A stretch of DNA of 33,085 nucleotides, taken from positions 1 through 33,085 of the forward strand of contig JAILOC010000157.1 in the NCBI GenBank assembly GCA_024691045.1, in the 5' to 3' direction. Below are positions 1 through 6,912 of the stretch, one piece after another; the first letter of the stretch is position 1; every line of letters starts with the position of its first letter. Source of the DNA: Lachnospiraceae bacterium. Lineage in GTDB: Bacteria; Bacillota_A; Clostridia; Lachnospirales; Lachnospiraceae. Made by a program: the position numbers and the translations under genes. The notes under the pieces were generated by a model. The model was not told the DNA's origin and did not search any database. It was given only the letters and a program-made list of their open reading frames with translations.

Positions 1-1079
1 GTAGTCTTCAGCGATTCAAACGGTACATGCAGTAGTTTTCCGAAGGCTATATGGTCGAACAGGTCGGTTATCAGTTCCATATCTTCATCGATCACGGCAT
101 GGCCTTCCTTATGAAAATGGACAAGAAGATGTGAATCCAGGCCTTCGGCTTTCAACAGCTTATCGGCTTCCCTGTAGCATTCCCACATGGCGGGAGCATT
201 GACCCAGTCCTCGCCCATGTAAGAGGCTATGATAAAGTAATACCGTTTATCGGACACAGCCAGCACCGGAAGCATGAACTGACCCACGGGAATGTCCTCC
301 GGCTTTCCGTATTCAAGGAACCTGTCGTTAAACCAGCCTCTTTCCGCGTCTGACTGAAGGCAGTCAAGGGGTTCGTTCTTGCCGTAGGTATAGTCCGAAG
401 GTCCGCCGACGGACGTAAAGTCATAGGTCTTTCCCTCGGAGACCACATCAAACAATGCAAGCCCGCCTGCTCCCGAGCAGGCGGGTATTGTCATTTTAAA
501 TCGTTCATCAAAGGCTCCGCACACTGCCGTGGCTTTGCCCCATCTGGAAACACCGGTGACCATGGAACATTCGGGATCTATCGAAAGATCTTTCCCCAGG
601 CCGCCGCAAACCGCATCAAGGATCTTGGATGCGCCCCAGGCCCATGCCATCAGAACGCCGGTCTGCTCATCCTTATCATCTCCGTACGGATACAGATCAT
701 AGAATGCACCCTTGTGCGCAGTGTCATCCGTAGCAATCTCCGAGGCGGTCATAACCAGAAGTGCATAGCCTTTCTTCAGTGCAAGGTCCGCTGCCGGGAT
801 GGGATGCATGCATATAATGAAGGGAGCTGGGCCTTCGGACGTTTTATTCTTTTCATCCGGAAGATATGCATGTATGACAAAGGAAGACGACCTGCCGTCC
901 TTTGAAGCGCAGATCCTTACGAGCTCACCCCCCGTCACTTTAAGAAAGGCCGCGAAGCCTTCGGGCTTTTCATCCGTATCCGGGTCGGGTCCCAGAAGCT
1001 CGTAGGAGATATCCTCGCCGGTTCTCCATTTTCCGTATATGCTGTTTTGATAGAACTGCCTTAGTTTTTCTTTTTCCAT
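1..1079 (-). CDS. CE15-type glucuronoyl esterase (alpha/beta hydrolase), 3' end outside window
   Basis: This reads leftward from an ATG at 1079-1077 and stays open to the window edge (about 359 codons), so the C-terminus is missing. The diagnostic feature is Gly-Val-Ser-Arg-Trp-Gly-Lys-Ala around Ser178, which fits the G-C/V-S-R-x-G-K nucleophile elbow of carbohydrate esterase family 15. A His within Phe-His-Lys-Glu-Gly-His-Ala (His327) is the likely catalytic histidine. CE15 enzymes cut the ester between 4-O-methyl-glucuronic acid on xylan and lignin alcohols. No signal peptide is visible, so the protein is probably cytoplasmic, which is unusual for a lignin-facing role and suggests action on imported oligosaccharide esters. 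The start has no Shine-Dalgarno sequence but has a -10 box six bases upstream. The gene is divergent from the CorC-type gene. A more general acetyl-esterase-like alpha/beta hydrolase is the main alternative. Confidence 0.75.
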   Translation of the reverse strand, partial: MEKEKLRQFYQNSIYGKWRTGEDISYELLGPDPDTDEKPEGFAAFLKVTGGELVRICASKDGRSSSFVIHAYLPDEKNKTSEGPAPFIICMHPIPAADLALKKGYALLVMTASEIATDDTAHKGAFYDLYPYGDDKDEQTGVLMAWAWGASKILDAVCGGLGKDLSIDPECSMVTGVSRWGKATAVCGAFDERFKMTIPACSGAGGLALFDVVSEGKTYDFTSVGGPSDYTYGKNEPLDCLQSDAERGWFNDRFLEYGKPEDIPVGQFMLPVLAVSDKRYYFIIASYMGEDWVNAPAMWECYREADKLLKAEGLDSHLLVHFHKEGHAVIDEDMELITDLFDHIAFGKLLHVPFESLKT

Positions 1080-1085
1080 ATGCCA

Positions 1086-1091
1086 AGTATA
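1086..1091 (-). promoter_or_regulatory. -10 box (TATACT) abutting the CE15 esterase start codon
   Basis: On the minus strand TATACT ends six bases before the ATG, so a normal start site would fall at or next to the A of ATG. No convincing -35 box was found 16-18 bases upstream, and no Shine-Dalgarno sequence exists. This is consistent with a leaderless transcript. Confidence 0.4.
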
Positions 1092-1107
1092 CTACAGCGC
1101 TTTGTCG

Positions 1108-1149
1108 GTAAACAGAGGTAAAACAGCGTAAGCCGTCCCCCTGTTTCAC
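1108..1149 (+). repeat. Palindromic intergenic repeat, copy A (degenerate)
   Basis: AAACAGAGG at 1110-1118 faces CCCCTGTTT at 1138-1146 with one mismatch, and the right half carries the shared CCGTCCCCCTGTTTCAC string. It lies between the divergent CE15 and CorC-type genes, just upstream of the latter's -35 box. It is the most decayed member of the family also seen near 8.9, 14.0, 22.5, 22.6 and 24.1 kb. Confidence 0.6.
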
Positions 1150-1158
1150 AGCACTGAT

Positions 1159-1187
1159 TTGACAAAAACAGGCTCTTTCTGTAATAT
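1159..1187 (+). promoter_or_regulatory. Sigma-A promoter for the CNNM/CorC-type gene
   Basis: TTGACA at 1159-1164, a 17-base spacer, and TAATAT at 1182-1187 form a near-consensus housekeeping promoter. Transcription would begin near 1194 and give a leader of about 86 bases. An imperfect hairpin (ACGGC at 1209-1213 with GCCGT at 1230-1234) sits in that leader. Confidence 0.75.
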
Positions 1188-1279
1188 CAATAACTAAATA
1201 CGGAAAAAACGGCATTTTTGTAAGTACAAGCCGTCCGTAGAATCTGAGACCGGTAATAGGAGGAATTTTTTTACTTTAT

Positions 1280-2617
1280 ATGGACAGTCCGGGCCCCATA
1301 GAAATTGTTACACTTATAATTCTAATATTCTTATCAGGTTTTTTCTCATCGGCGGAGACGGCTTTTGTTTCATGCAATAAAGCACGTATAAGAAGCCTTG
1401 CTGACGACGGCGATAAAAAAGCCGCCAGAGTCCTTCGCATCCTCGAAAAAGGTTCAAAACTGCTCAGCACAGTGCTGATAGGCAATAATATAGTTAATCT
1501 TACCGCGTCGGCTATCTCGACAATGCTGGCGACGGAGTATTTCGGTATTCCCGTGGGCATTATGACGGGCTTGCTTACTTTTGTCATACTTATAATCGGT
1601 GAGGTCGTTCCCAAGACCTGGGCGACGGTCTCCGCAGACAAGATGGCGATGCTTTACAGCGGCATCATCGAGATGCTGATGGTGATCTTTACACCCTTCA
1701 TCTTCATTGTTAACGGTGTTGCGAAGATCCTTCTTTTCATAATGAGAATAGATGCGGACGGCAGGACGGATGCAATCACCGAAGATGCGATCAAGACCTA
1801 TGTCGACGTAAGCCACGAGGACGGCGAGATAGAGCCTGAAGAGCGTGATATGATTTACAATCTCTTCGATTTCACCGACCATGTTGCCAAGGATATCATG
1901 ATTCCCAAGGTGCGTATGGTCAGCGTTGATGTCGAGAGTAAATACGAAGAGGTTCTTGCCGTTTTCAAGGAATATATGTACACCAGACTTCCCGTTTACG
2001 AAGGCGAGAAGGAGAACATCATCGGTGTCATCAACATGAAGGAATTCATCGGGCTTGACCGTAAGGGCTTCAGCGTGCGCAATATAATGCGTGAGGCATA
2101 TTTTACCCACGAGTTCAAAAAGACCCAGGATCTTCTTGCCCAGATGCGTAAGGAGACCTTCAATATAGTTTTTGTGCTCAGTGAGTACGGTACCGTCGAA
2201 GGAATGATCACCCTCGAGGACCTTCTTGAGGAGCTTGTCGGTGAGATCAGGGATGAGTTCGATGAGGATGAGAAAGAACTCATACAGAAGAAGGAAGACG
2301 GTAAATACCTCGTTGAGGGTGCGCTCAGCATCGATGACTTTAACGAAGCCGTCGGAACATCGCTTTCAAGTGAAGAATATGACTCTATGGGCGGTATCAT
2401 AATCGAACGCCTCGATCATATGCCTGAGGACGGAGATGAGGTCACACTCGAGGACGGAACGGTCCTGAAGGTTATCGGAATGGACCAGAACCGTATCGAG
2501 GAGGTCGAGATAACCCTTCCTCCCGAGGTTCTTGAGGAAATTGCCAAAAAGTCAGAATCCGAGGAAAAGACGGATGAAGACGAAGATGAGACCGAGGATG
2601 CGGCAACTGATAAATAA
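1280..2617 (+). CDS. CNNM/CorC family membrane protein (DUF21-CBS-CorC_HlyC)
   Basis: This 445-residue protein has the standard three-part layout of the family often called hemolysin-like or CorC. An N-terminal DUF21 membrane domain (about 1-190, several hydrophobic helices, with the Phe-Phe-Ser-Ser-Ala-Glu-Thr-Ala signature near residue 22) is followed by a CBS pair (about 205-330), a CorC_HlyC domain (about 345-415), and a very acidic tail rich in Glu and Asp. Family members act in Mg2+/Co2+ homeostasis, and the CBS pair senses adenine nucleotide-Mg. The start is chosen by homology, because the protein begins directly with the first membrane helix. The AGGAGG at 1258-1263 lies 16 bases before the ATG, further than usual, and no in-frame start is closer. 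The gene has its own promoter and is likely monocistronic. The metal transported cannot be told from sequence. Confidence 0.88.
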   Translation: MDSPGPIEIVTLIILIFLSGFFSSAETAFVSCNKARIRSLADDGDKKAARVLRILEKGSKLLSTVLIGNNIVNLTASAISTMLATEYFGIPVGIMTGLLTFVILIIGEVVPKTWATVSADKMAMLYSGIIEMLMVIFTPFIFIVNGVAKILLFIMRIDADGRTDAITEDAIKTYVDVSHEDGEIEPEERDMIYNLFDFTDHVAKDIMIPKVRMVSVDVESKYEEVLAVFKEYMYTRLPVYEGEKENIIGVINMKEFIGLDRKGFSVRNIMREAYFTHEFKKTQDLLAQMRKETFNIVFVLSEYGTVEGMITLEDLLEELVGEIRDEFDEDEKELIQKKEDGKYLVEGALSIDDFNEAVGTSLSSEEYDSMGGIIIERLDHMPEDGDEVTLEDGTVLKVIGMDQNRIEEVEITLPPEVLEEIAKKSESEEKTDEDEDETEDAATDK

Positions 2618-2676
2618 CTGTCGATATCGCAATGCTTTTATGGCATAAAAGTGCTTGACGGAGGTAAATAAATCCC

Positions 2677-2705
2677 TTGCCTTATATGGCCTCTTATGCT
2701 ATGAT
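2677..2705 (+). promoter_or_regulatory. Promoter of scfA (extended -10)
   Basis: TTGCCT at 2677-2682, a 17-base spacer ending in TGC, and TATGAT at 2700-2705. Transcription would start near 2712, about 40 bases before the scfA ATG. A second TTGACG at 2655-2660 has no good -10 partner. Confidence 0.55.
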
Positions 2706-2750
2706 TCATTAGGTTTTTCGAAATAAGACTTTTTATCCAAGGAGGATATC

Positions 2751-2897
2751 ATGAAGCATATCAAGACTCTCCAGACCAGAGATCTTAAGGAATCAGCAAT
2801 TAAGGGCGGATGCGGCGAGTGCCAGACCTCCTGCCAGTCTGCATGCAAGACTTCCTGCACCGTAGGCAACCAGTCCTGCGAGCAGCTTAAGAAGTAA
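2751..2897 (+). CDS. scfA: SCIFF ranthipeptide precursor (six cysteines in forty-five)
   Basis: This is a 48-residue peptide with exactly six cysteines (Cys21, 24, 28, 32, 36, 43). It has the highly conserved C-terminal core Cys-Gln-Ser-Ala-Cys-Lys-Thr-Ser-Cys-Thr-Val-Gly-Asn-Gln and the N-terminal leader Met-Lys-His-Ile-Lys-Thr-Leu. These are hallmarks of SCIFF, a near-universal clostridial RiPP precursor. In the studied Clostridium thermocellum homologue the maturase forms a Cys-to-Thr thioether bridge, which I recall as Cys32-Thr37. Both positions are Cys and Thr here. An ideal AAGGAGG (2739-2745) precedes the ATG. scfB follows after a hairpin-terminator spacer. The biological role of mature SCIFF is not settled, though regulatory or quorum-like functions have been proposed for ranthipeptides. 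Confidence 0.95.
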   Translation: MKHIKTLQTRDLKESAIKGGCGECQTSCQSACKTSCTVGNQSCEQLKK

Positions 2898-2914
2898 TGT
2901 TTTTTGAAATGAAG

Positions 2915-2928
2915 CCGGCATAAGCCGG
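2915..2928 (+). other. Small hairpin with ATAA loop after scfA
   Basis: CCGGC and GCCGG form a five-pair stem around an ATAA tetraloop, just ahead of the terminator. The inner GGC-ATAA-GCC string recurs at 15112-15121 and 15176-15185. It could protect the 3' end of the abundant peptide mRNA. Confidence 0.45.
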
Positions 2929-2932
2929 ATAA

Positions 2933-2967
2933 AAAGCAGTGTCTGAAATATGACACTGCTTTATTTT
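2933..2967 (+). terminator. Intrinsic terminator between scfA and scfB
   Basis: AAAGCAGTGTC (2933-2943) pairs perfectly with GACACTGCTTT (2952-2962) around an eight-base loop, followed by a T-rich tract (TTATTTT). It lies inside the 114-base gap between peptide and maturase genes. Partial read-through would yield far more peptide than enzyme mRNA, as is common in RiPP operons. Confidence 0.85.
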
Positions 2968-3011
2968 GTGGAATACGGATACGTTTCCCTTTTATGTTTT
3001 AAGGAGTTTAT

Positions 3012-4445
3012 ATGATCCATCAGTTTAAAAGCGAAGGCTACAACATAATCCTGGATGTTAACAGCGGCTCGGTACACGTTGTCGACGATCTTGTCTATGA
3101 CCTTGTAAAGACCGTTGAGGCTATCTACGAAGGTGGCGTTACGGATGATGATACCATGAAGGCGGCCGTAAATGTCGCAGGCGATATGACGGCCACAGAG
3201 GAAGAAGTCGATGAAGCCGTAGAGGAGATCATGGAACTTGCCAAGGCCGGCAAACTCTTTTCCAAGGATGTCTATGAGCCTTATATCGATAAGTTCAAAG
3301 AGGGCAAGCACTATGTGAAGGCTCTCTGTCTTCACATCGCACATGACTGTAATCTTGCCTGCAAATACTGTTTTGCATCCGAGGGTGAGTACCATGGCGA
3401 CCGCGGCCTTATGAGCCTTGAAGTCGGTAAAAAGGCCATCGATTTCCTTATCAGGGAATCGGGTTCCCATGTAAACCTCGAGGTCGATTTCTTCGGCGGT
3501 GAGCCCACTCTTAACTTTGATGTCGTAAAGGGCATCGTGGAGTATGGCAGAAGTCTTGAAAAAGAACACAATAAGAAGTTCCGTTTCACGCTTACGACAA
3601 ACGGCATCCTGCTGAATGACGAGATAATGGAATTCGCCAATAAGGAGATGCACAACGTCGTCCTTTCCATTGACGGCCGTAAAGAGGTCAATGACCGTAT
3701 GCGTCCCGGAAGGGGAGGACAGGGCTCTTATGATGTGATCGTTCCCAAGTTCATCAGGATGGCGGAGTCCAGGAACCAGATGAACTACTATGTCCGCGGA
3801 ACCTATACCCACTACAATATGGACTTTTCCGAGGATGTGCTCCATCTTGCGGATCTCGGCTTTGAGCAGATCTCCGTTGAGCCCGTTGTGGCACAGCCCT
3901 CTGACGATTATGCCCTGAAAAAAGAAGACCTTCCCTATCTCAAGGACCAGTACGACAAGCTCGCACACGAGATGATCATCAGGAGAAAGAACGGCAAGCC
4001 CTTCAATTTCTTCCACTTTATGATCGATCTTTCCGGCGGCCCCTGCGTATATAAGAGGCTTTCCGGCTGCGGTTCGGGCTGTGAATATATGGCTGTCACT
4101 CCCTGGGGAGATCTCTATCCATGCCATCAGTTCGTGGGAAATGAGAAGTTCCTTATGGGAAATGTTGACGACGGCGTTACCAGGCCTGAGATCACCGAAA
4201 AGTTCTCGGCCTGCAATGTCTACCAGAAGCCTGCCTGCCGTGACTGCTTCGCCAGGTTCTACTGCAGCGGCGGATGTGCGGCCAATTCCTACAATTTCCA
4301 CGGAAATATCATCGACAGCTACGAGGTCGGATGCGAGCTCGAGAGAAAGCGTGTGGAATGCGCGATCATGCTCAAGGTTTCCGAGAACTTCGGAGAGGGC
4401 TTCGAAGATAGCGTAAATACCGATGAAAACGCTTCCGCAGATTGA
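3012..4445 (+). CDS. scfB: SCIFF maturase, radical SAM/SPASM thioether synthase
   Basis: This 477-residue enzyme installs thioether crosslinks in the SCIFF peptide encoded just upstream. The N-terminal segment (about 1-95) fits a peptide-binding RRE-like region. The radical SAM cluster motif is Cys113-x3-Cys117-x2-Cys120, followed by the Gly-Gly-Glu-Pro motif near 161-165. The C-terminal SPASM/twitch region holds many cysteines (Gly-Cys-Gly-Ser-Gly-Cys, Tyr-Pro-Cys-His-Gln, Cys-Arg-Asp-Cys, Tyr-Cys-Ser-Gly-Gly-Cys) that bind auxiliary Fe-S clusters. AAGGAG at 3001-3006 sits five bases before the ATG. Its expression probably depends on read-through of the terminator after scfA. Oxygen-sensitive chemistry fits an anaerobe. 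Confidence 0.95.
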   Translation: MIHQFKSEGYNIILDVNSGSVHVVDDLVYDLVKTVEAIYEGGVTDDDTMKAAVNVAGDMTATEEEVDEAVEEIMELAKAGKLFSKDVYEPYIDKFKEGKHYVKALCLHIAHDCNLACKYCFASEGEYHGDRGLMSLEVGKKAIDFLIRESGSHVNLEVDFFGGEPTLNFDVVKGIVEYGRSLEKEHNKKFRFTLTTNGILLNDEIMEFANKEMHNVVLSIDGRKEVNDRMRPGRGGQGSYDVIVPKFIRMAESRNQMNYYVRGTYTHYNMDFSEDVLHLADLGFEQISVEPVVAQPSDDYALKKEDLPYLKDQYDKLAHEMIIRRKNGKPFNFFHFMIDLSGGPCVYKRLSGCGSGCEYMAVTPWGDLYPCHQFVGNEKFLMGNVDDGVTRPEITEKFSACNVYQKPACRDCFARFYCSGGCAANSYNFHGNIIDSYEVGCELERKRVECAIMLKVSENFGEGFEDSVNTDENASAD

Positions 4446-4494
4446 TTTTTCTTTAATTAGGTAGTAATATCTTTTTGTTTGGTTTTTTGCACTT

Positions 4495-4500
4495 TATAAT
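4495..4500 (+). promoter_or_regulatory. Possible -10 box ahead of secDF
   Basis: A perfect TATAAT lies 20 bases before the secDF ATG, with an AAAGGA ribosome site (4504-4509) between them. The matching -35 (TTTTTG at 4472-4477) is poor, so the promoter is tentative. It would give a leader of about 14 bases. Confidence 0.35.
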
Positions 4501-4520
4501 TCGAAAGGAAAGTATTTGTC

Positions 4521-6788
4521 ATGAAAAAGAGTAAGGCTCTCCTCATAATCATTGTAGTACTTGCCCTTACACTGGGAATCGGCTACATGGATATATGGGG
4601 CTACGACGGAAACGGCGCAGGAAATGCATCCGATATCAAGCTCGGACTCGATCTTGCGGGCGGTGTAAGTATCACTTATCAGGTAGTCGGAGACGAGAAT
4701 CCCTCCGAAACCGATATGGCCGATACCATTTATAAGCTTCAGCAGAGAGTAGCTAATTATTCAACCGAAGCTCAGGTTTATCAGGAAGGCTCCAACAGGA
4801 TCGCGATCGAGATCCCCGGTGTAACCGATGCGGAAACCATTCTGGCCCAGCTCGGCCGTCCCGGAGCTCTCTATTTCATCAGTGCAACCGATTCTGCGGG
4901 AAATCCCAACTACTCACAGCAGCCCGTATTTGCCGAGGACGGTTCATACTCATACGAATATGCTCTCAACAAGTCCATTGATGAACTTATCGCAGACGGT
5001 TCGATCGTCATTACCGGTACCGATGTTGCGGATGCGAGAGCAGTTGTCCAGCAGGACAAGATGAATAATAACGAATATGCCGTAGCTCTTACACTTACTC
5101 CCGAAGGCACTGTCAAGTTTGCCCAGGGAACCCAGAGAGCATGCGACCGCGGATATGAGACCATCGGTATCTATTACGACGGTAAATTCGTAAGCGTACC
5201 CAGGGTTAACGAGCCCATCAATAACGGTGATGCTTCCATTAGCGGATCCTTTACTTATGACGAAGCCGCAAACCTTGCTTCCACCATCCGTATCGGCGGA
5301 CTTTCACTCGAACTCGAAGAGCTCCATTCCAAGGTAGTCGGCGCCCAGCTCGGTGTTGATGCGATCAAGACTTCCCTTAAGGCAGGTGCGATCGGCCTTA
5401 TCATAGTTGCGATCTTCATGATCGTTGTCTATTTCATCCCCGGTCTTGCATCGGCTATAGCTCTTTGCTTCTATGTTGCACTTATAGTACTTCTCCTTAT
5501 CGGATTCAACGATGTACTTACACTTACCCTTCCCGGTATTGCAGGTATCATCCTTTCAATAGGTATGGCGGTTGACGCTAACGTTGTCGTTTTCGCACGT
5601 ATCAGAGAGGAACTCGGCAAGGAAGCAAGTGTTGAGGACGCTATCAATACAGGGTATTCCAAGGCACTTTCCGCGATCATCGACGGTAACGTTACAACCC
5701 TTATCGCTGCGATCGTCCTTATGCTCCTCGGACCTTCCAATGTTAAGGGCTTTGCACAGACCCTTGCACTCGGTATCGTCGTTTCGATGTTTACAGCACT
5801 CTTTGTGACCAAGTGGCTCATGAAAGCGTTCTATGCTCTCGGCCTTAAGTCCGTTGTCCTTTACGGAAAGGGAAAAGAAAAGAAATCCATCGATTTTCTC
5901 AGCAAGAAAGCAATCTTCATCGCACTTTCCGTTATCGTTATCATTGCAGGCTTCGTATTCATGGGAATCAATAAGGGAGCAGGAAAGGGTGCACTCAACT
6001 ACTCTCTTGATTTCGTAGGCGGAACCGCTACAACGGTAGACTTCAATGAGAGTTACACTCTTCAGCAGCTTACCGACACCGTTGTTCCCGAGATCGAAGC
6101 CATTACGGGAAGCACCGTTCAGGTTCAGACCGTTCAGAACTCCAACGAGGTAATCTTCAAGACTTCATCACTTGAGTCATCCGTAAGACAGGCTCTTGAG
6201 CAGATGTTCATGACCAAGTTCGGAGTTGCTTCCACAAGCATCCAGACAGAGACCATTTCATCCACCATTTCCGATGAGATGAAGAGAGACACCATTATCG
6301 CGGTTATCGTTGCGATCCTCTGCATGCTTGTTTACATCAGGATCAGATTCAAGGATTTCAGATTCGGTTTCTCATCCGTACTCGCACTTGTTCACGACGT
6401 TCTCGTAGTGCTTGCATTCTATGCGGCTGCCAGGGTATCCGTAAGTAACACCTTCGTAGCTTGTATGCTTACCATCGTAGGTTACTCCATCAATGCTACG
6501 ATCGTTATATTCGACCGTGTGCGTGAGAATATGGCTTCAACAGGCAAGTCGGATATTGTTTCGATCGTTAACAAGAGCGTCACCCAGACACTTTCAAGAA
6601 GTATCTTCACTTCACTGACCACCTTTGTTATGGTCGCACTTCTCTATGTCATGGGTGTTTCAAGCATCAAGGACTTCGCCCTTCCTCTTATGGTAGGAAT
6701 CGGATGCGGATGCTACTCATCCGTATGCCTTGCCGGTGCTTTCTGGGTCATCCTTACTCAGAAGTTCCCCGCAAAGCGTAAGAAATAA
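4521..6788 (+). CDS. secDF: Fused protein-export membrane protein SecDF
   Basis: This 755-residue fusion contains both SecD and SecF. It is the proton-driven accessory unit that helps pull proteins through SecYEG on the outer face of the membrane. The SecD half starts with one helix (about 5-25) and the family motif Leu-Gly-Leu-Asp-Leu-Ala-Gly-Gly near 42-49. Its membrane block includes Gly-Met-Ala-Val-Asp-Ala-Asn-Val. The SecF half begins near residue 454, repeats the Leu-Asp-Phe-Val-Gly-Gly motif, and ends with the helix-4 type Tyr-Ser-Ile-Asn-Ala-Thr-Ile-Val-Ile-Phe-Asp-Arg. The periplasmic P1 part is short, as in other Gram-positive forms. The position between scfB and recJ matches the common clostridial order, and a clear terminator ends the unit. 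Confidence 0.95.
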   Translation: MKKSKALLIIIVVLALTLGIGYMDIWGYDGNGAGNASDIKLGLDLAGGVSITYQVVGDENPSETDMADTIYKLQQRVANYSTEAQVYQEGSNRIAIEIPGVTDAETILAQLGRPGALYFISATDSAGNPNYSQQPVFAEDGSYSYEYALNKSIDELIADGSIVITGTDVADARAVVQQDKMNNNEYAVALTLTPEGTVKFAQGTQRACDRGYETIGIYYDGKFVSVPRVNEPINNGDASISGSFTYDEAANLASTIRIGGLSLELEELHSKVVGAQLGVDAIKTSLKAGAIGLIIVAIFMIVVYFIPGLASAIALCFYVALIVLLLIGFNDVLTLTLPGIAGIILSIGMAVDANVVVFARIREELGKEASVEDAINTGYSKALSAIIDGNVTTLIAAIVLMLLGPSNVKGFAQTLALGIVVSMFTALFVTKWLMKAFYALGLKSVVLYGKGKEKKSIDFLSKKAIFIALSVIVIIAGFVFMGINKGAGKGALNYSLDFVGGTATTVDFNESYTLQQLTDTVVPEIEAITGSTVQVQTVQNSNEVIFKTSSLESSVRQALEQMFMTKFGVASTSIQTETISSTISDEMKRDTIIAVIVAILCMLVYIRIRFKDFRFGFSSVLALVHDVLVVLAFYAAARVSVSNTFVACMLTIVGYSINATIVIFDRVRENMASTGKSDIVSIVNKSVTQTLSRSIFTSLTTFVMVALLYVMGVSSIKDFALPLMVGIGCGCYSSVCLAGAFWVILTQKFPAKRKK

Positions 6789-6806
6789 TAAGAAGCAGTG
6801 ATTCTT

Positions 6807-6839
6807 TTACGGGGGCGTTATTCGTCCCCGTAATTTTTT
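6807..6839 (+). terminator. Intrinsic terminator after secDF
   Basis: TTACGGGGGCG (6807-6817) pairs with CGTCCCCGTAA (6823-6833), with one G-T wobble and a five-base loop, followed by six T's. It separates secDF from recJ. Confidence 0.88.
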
Positions 6840-6912
6840 AGCACATGATTCTTTCCGGGGTTTGCATATCCGGGGAAGGATCCGTAAAACCGGAAAAGTA
6901 TCATTTGAAAAA

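Noticed and set aside
714..1005. Plus-strand small open frames opposite the CE15 gene
   Set aside because: They lie inside the minus-strand esterase and have no supporting ribosome sites.
2633..2653. Possible terminator after the CorC-type gene (CTTTTA/TAAAAG hairpin)
   Set aside because: The stem is all A/T apart from one pair and no T-run follows.
2961..4301. Long antisense open frame (446 codons) opposite scfB
   Set aside because: It mirrors a confidently identified radical SAM gene, has no ribosome site, and its translation has no recognisable motif.
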